From Gemmatimonadota bacterium (lineage in GTDB: Bacteria > Gemmatimonadota > Gemmatimonadetes > Gemmatimonadales > GWC2-71-9), in contig JANYCP010000264.1 in NCBI GenBank assembly GCA_025360265.1, positions 1 through 5,747 on the forward strand: DNA of 5,747 nt, given 5' to 3'. This document shows, one piece after another, positions 5,326 to 5,747 of the stretch. Below the pieces are notes generated by a model, which saw only the letters and a list, made by a program, of their open reading frames with translations, was not told the origin of the DNA and made no database searches. Each line of letters starts with the position of its first letter. Positions within the stretch are counted from its first letter, which is position 1. The translations under genes and the position numbers were made by a program.

Positions 5326-5747
5326 GACGTGCGACCGGTTCGTTTGGCCCACTCACGAAATGATTCTGCCGGAGGATTTGGGAGTGATCGACCAACCCGG
5401 GTCCACGGATTCCACCGACCGCGAAGCAACCAGGGAATGGCGCGCAACGCCCACCGCAAACGGCGTCCAGCGTTCGCGAAACGATCTGCGTTGCCGAGTG
5501 CCTGGCCGAGGAACCGCACGCCAGAGCGATAGGTCGGCGACAGCCTGCCGGTGCGAGCGATTCGTCCGCGCCAGGCGAGAAGCTGCCCCGGAATATCAAT
5601 GCGCACCGGACAGACATCACCGCACGAGCCGCAAAGGGTAGACGCAAAGGGGAGTGACTTGTGTTGCTCAAGACTCACGGACGGCGCGAGAATCGCGCCG
5701 ATTGGCCCCGGGATCACGTGGCCATAGCTGTAACCGCCGCTGCGACG
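5322..5747 (-). CDS. lutB: LutB-type iron-sulfur protein, C-terminal part (5' end beyond window)
   Basis: LutB is the large LUD-domain plus ferredoxin-like subunit of the lactate oxidation complex and passes electrons through two 4Fe-4S clusters. Only the last 141 residues are visible, and the frame stays open to the right edge. They begin RRSGGYSYGHVIPGPIGAILAP, the segment just after the first cluster motif. Then LPFASTLCGSCGDVCPVRIDIP supplies the second cluster motif CxxCxxxCP (cysteines 39, 42 and 46 of the fragment). The tail, from AESFREWAKRTG to the stop, matches the usual C-terminal end. The stop TGA overlaps the lutC start by four bases (GTGA). LutA would be expected further upstream on the same strand. 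The identification rests on the motif order and the lutC neighbour. Confidence 0.92.
   Translation of the reverse strand, partial: RRSGGYSYGHVIPGPIGAILAPSVSLEQHKSLPFASTLCGSCGDVCPVRIDIPGQLLAWRGRIARTGRLSPTYRSGVRFLGQALGNADRFANAGRRLRWALRAIPWLLRGRWNPWTRVGRSLPNPPAESFREWAKRTGRTS

Noticed and set aside
5326..5352. Upstream GTG at 5352 as the lutC start
   Set aside because: It would add MGQTNRSHV, which does not resemble LutC N-termini, and overlap lutB by about 30 bases, while GTG 5325 forms the usual four-base GTGA overlap.

Overview
This is a high-GC bacterial window around the dnaA–rpmH region, often close to the chromosomal origin. YidC has the large periplasmic domain typical of diderm (Gram-negative) bacteria. 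The divergent dnaA / rpmH-rnpA-yidD-yidC order, the GC-rich codons and the L34 sequence would fit Gemmatimonadota, but that placement is recall and inference, not a database result.

Layout. Positions 1-1140 (minus) hold dnaA, cut by the left edge just as the DNA-binding domain IV begins. Positions 1141-1281 are a divergent control region. It carries a good sigma70-type promoter for dnaA (TTGACT-17-TAGAAT) with a DnaA-box-like site in its spacer, a weak candidate promoter for rpmH, and a clear ribosome binding site for rpmH. From 1282 to 3973 (plus) runs a tight cluster: rpmH (ribosomal protein L34), rnpA (RNase P protein), yidD, yidC and a small CDGSH-type iron-sulfur protein. These genes overlap or nearly touch. 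A perfect 46-bp palindrome at 3971-4016 closes this cluster and also contains the stop codon of the convergent operon. From 5747 down to 4014 (minus) lies a second operon: the 3' end of a LutB-type iron-sulfur protein, a short LutC-type (LUD domain) protein, and a 269-residue protein that looks like a zincin-type metalloprotease with a degraded active site.

How the genes work together. DnaA starts replication. L34 and the RNase P protein serve ribosome assembly and tRNA maturation. YidD and YidC insert membrane proteins. The Lut proteins belong to the lactate-oxidation system LutABC; LutA would be expected beyond the right edge.

I see no convincing wholly new system. The points most worth checking are: rnpA has no usable start codon after rpmH, so its frame must open inside rpmH (as reported for Thermus) or use a non-standard start; a five-unit, 7-bp G-rich repeat sits at the yidD start; a DnaA-box-like site lies inside the dnaA promoter; the terminator palindrome is shared by two convergent genes; and the Lut operon ends in a protease-like protein that lacks its metal ligands. 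No gene-free stretch exceeds 300 bases. I saw no tRNA, rRNA, CRISPR array or insertion sequence.
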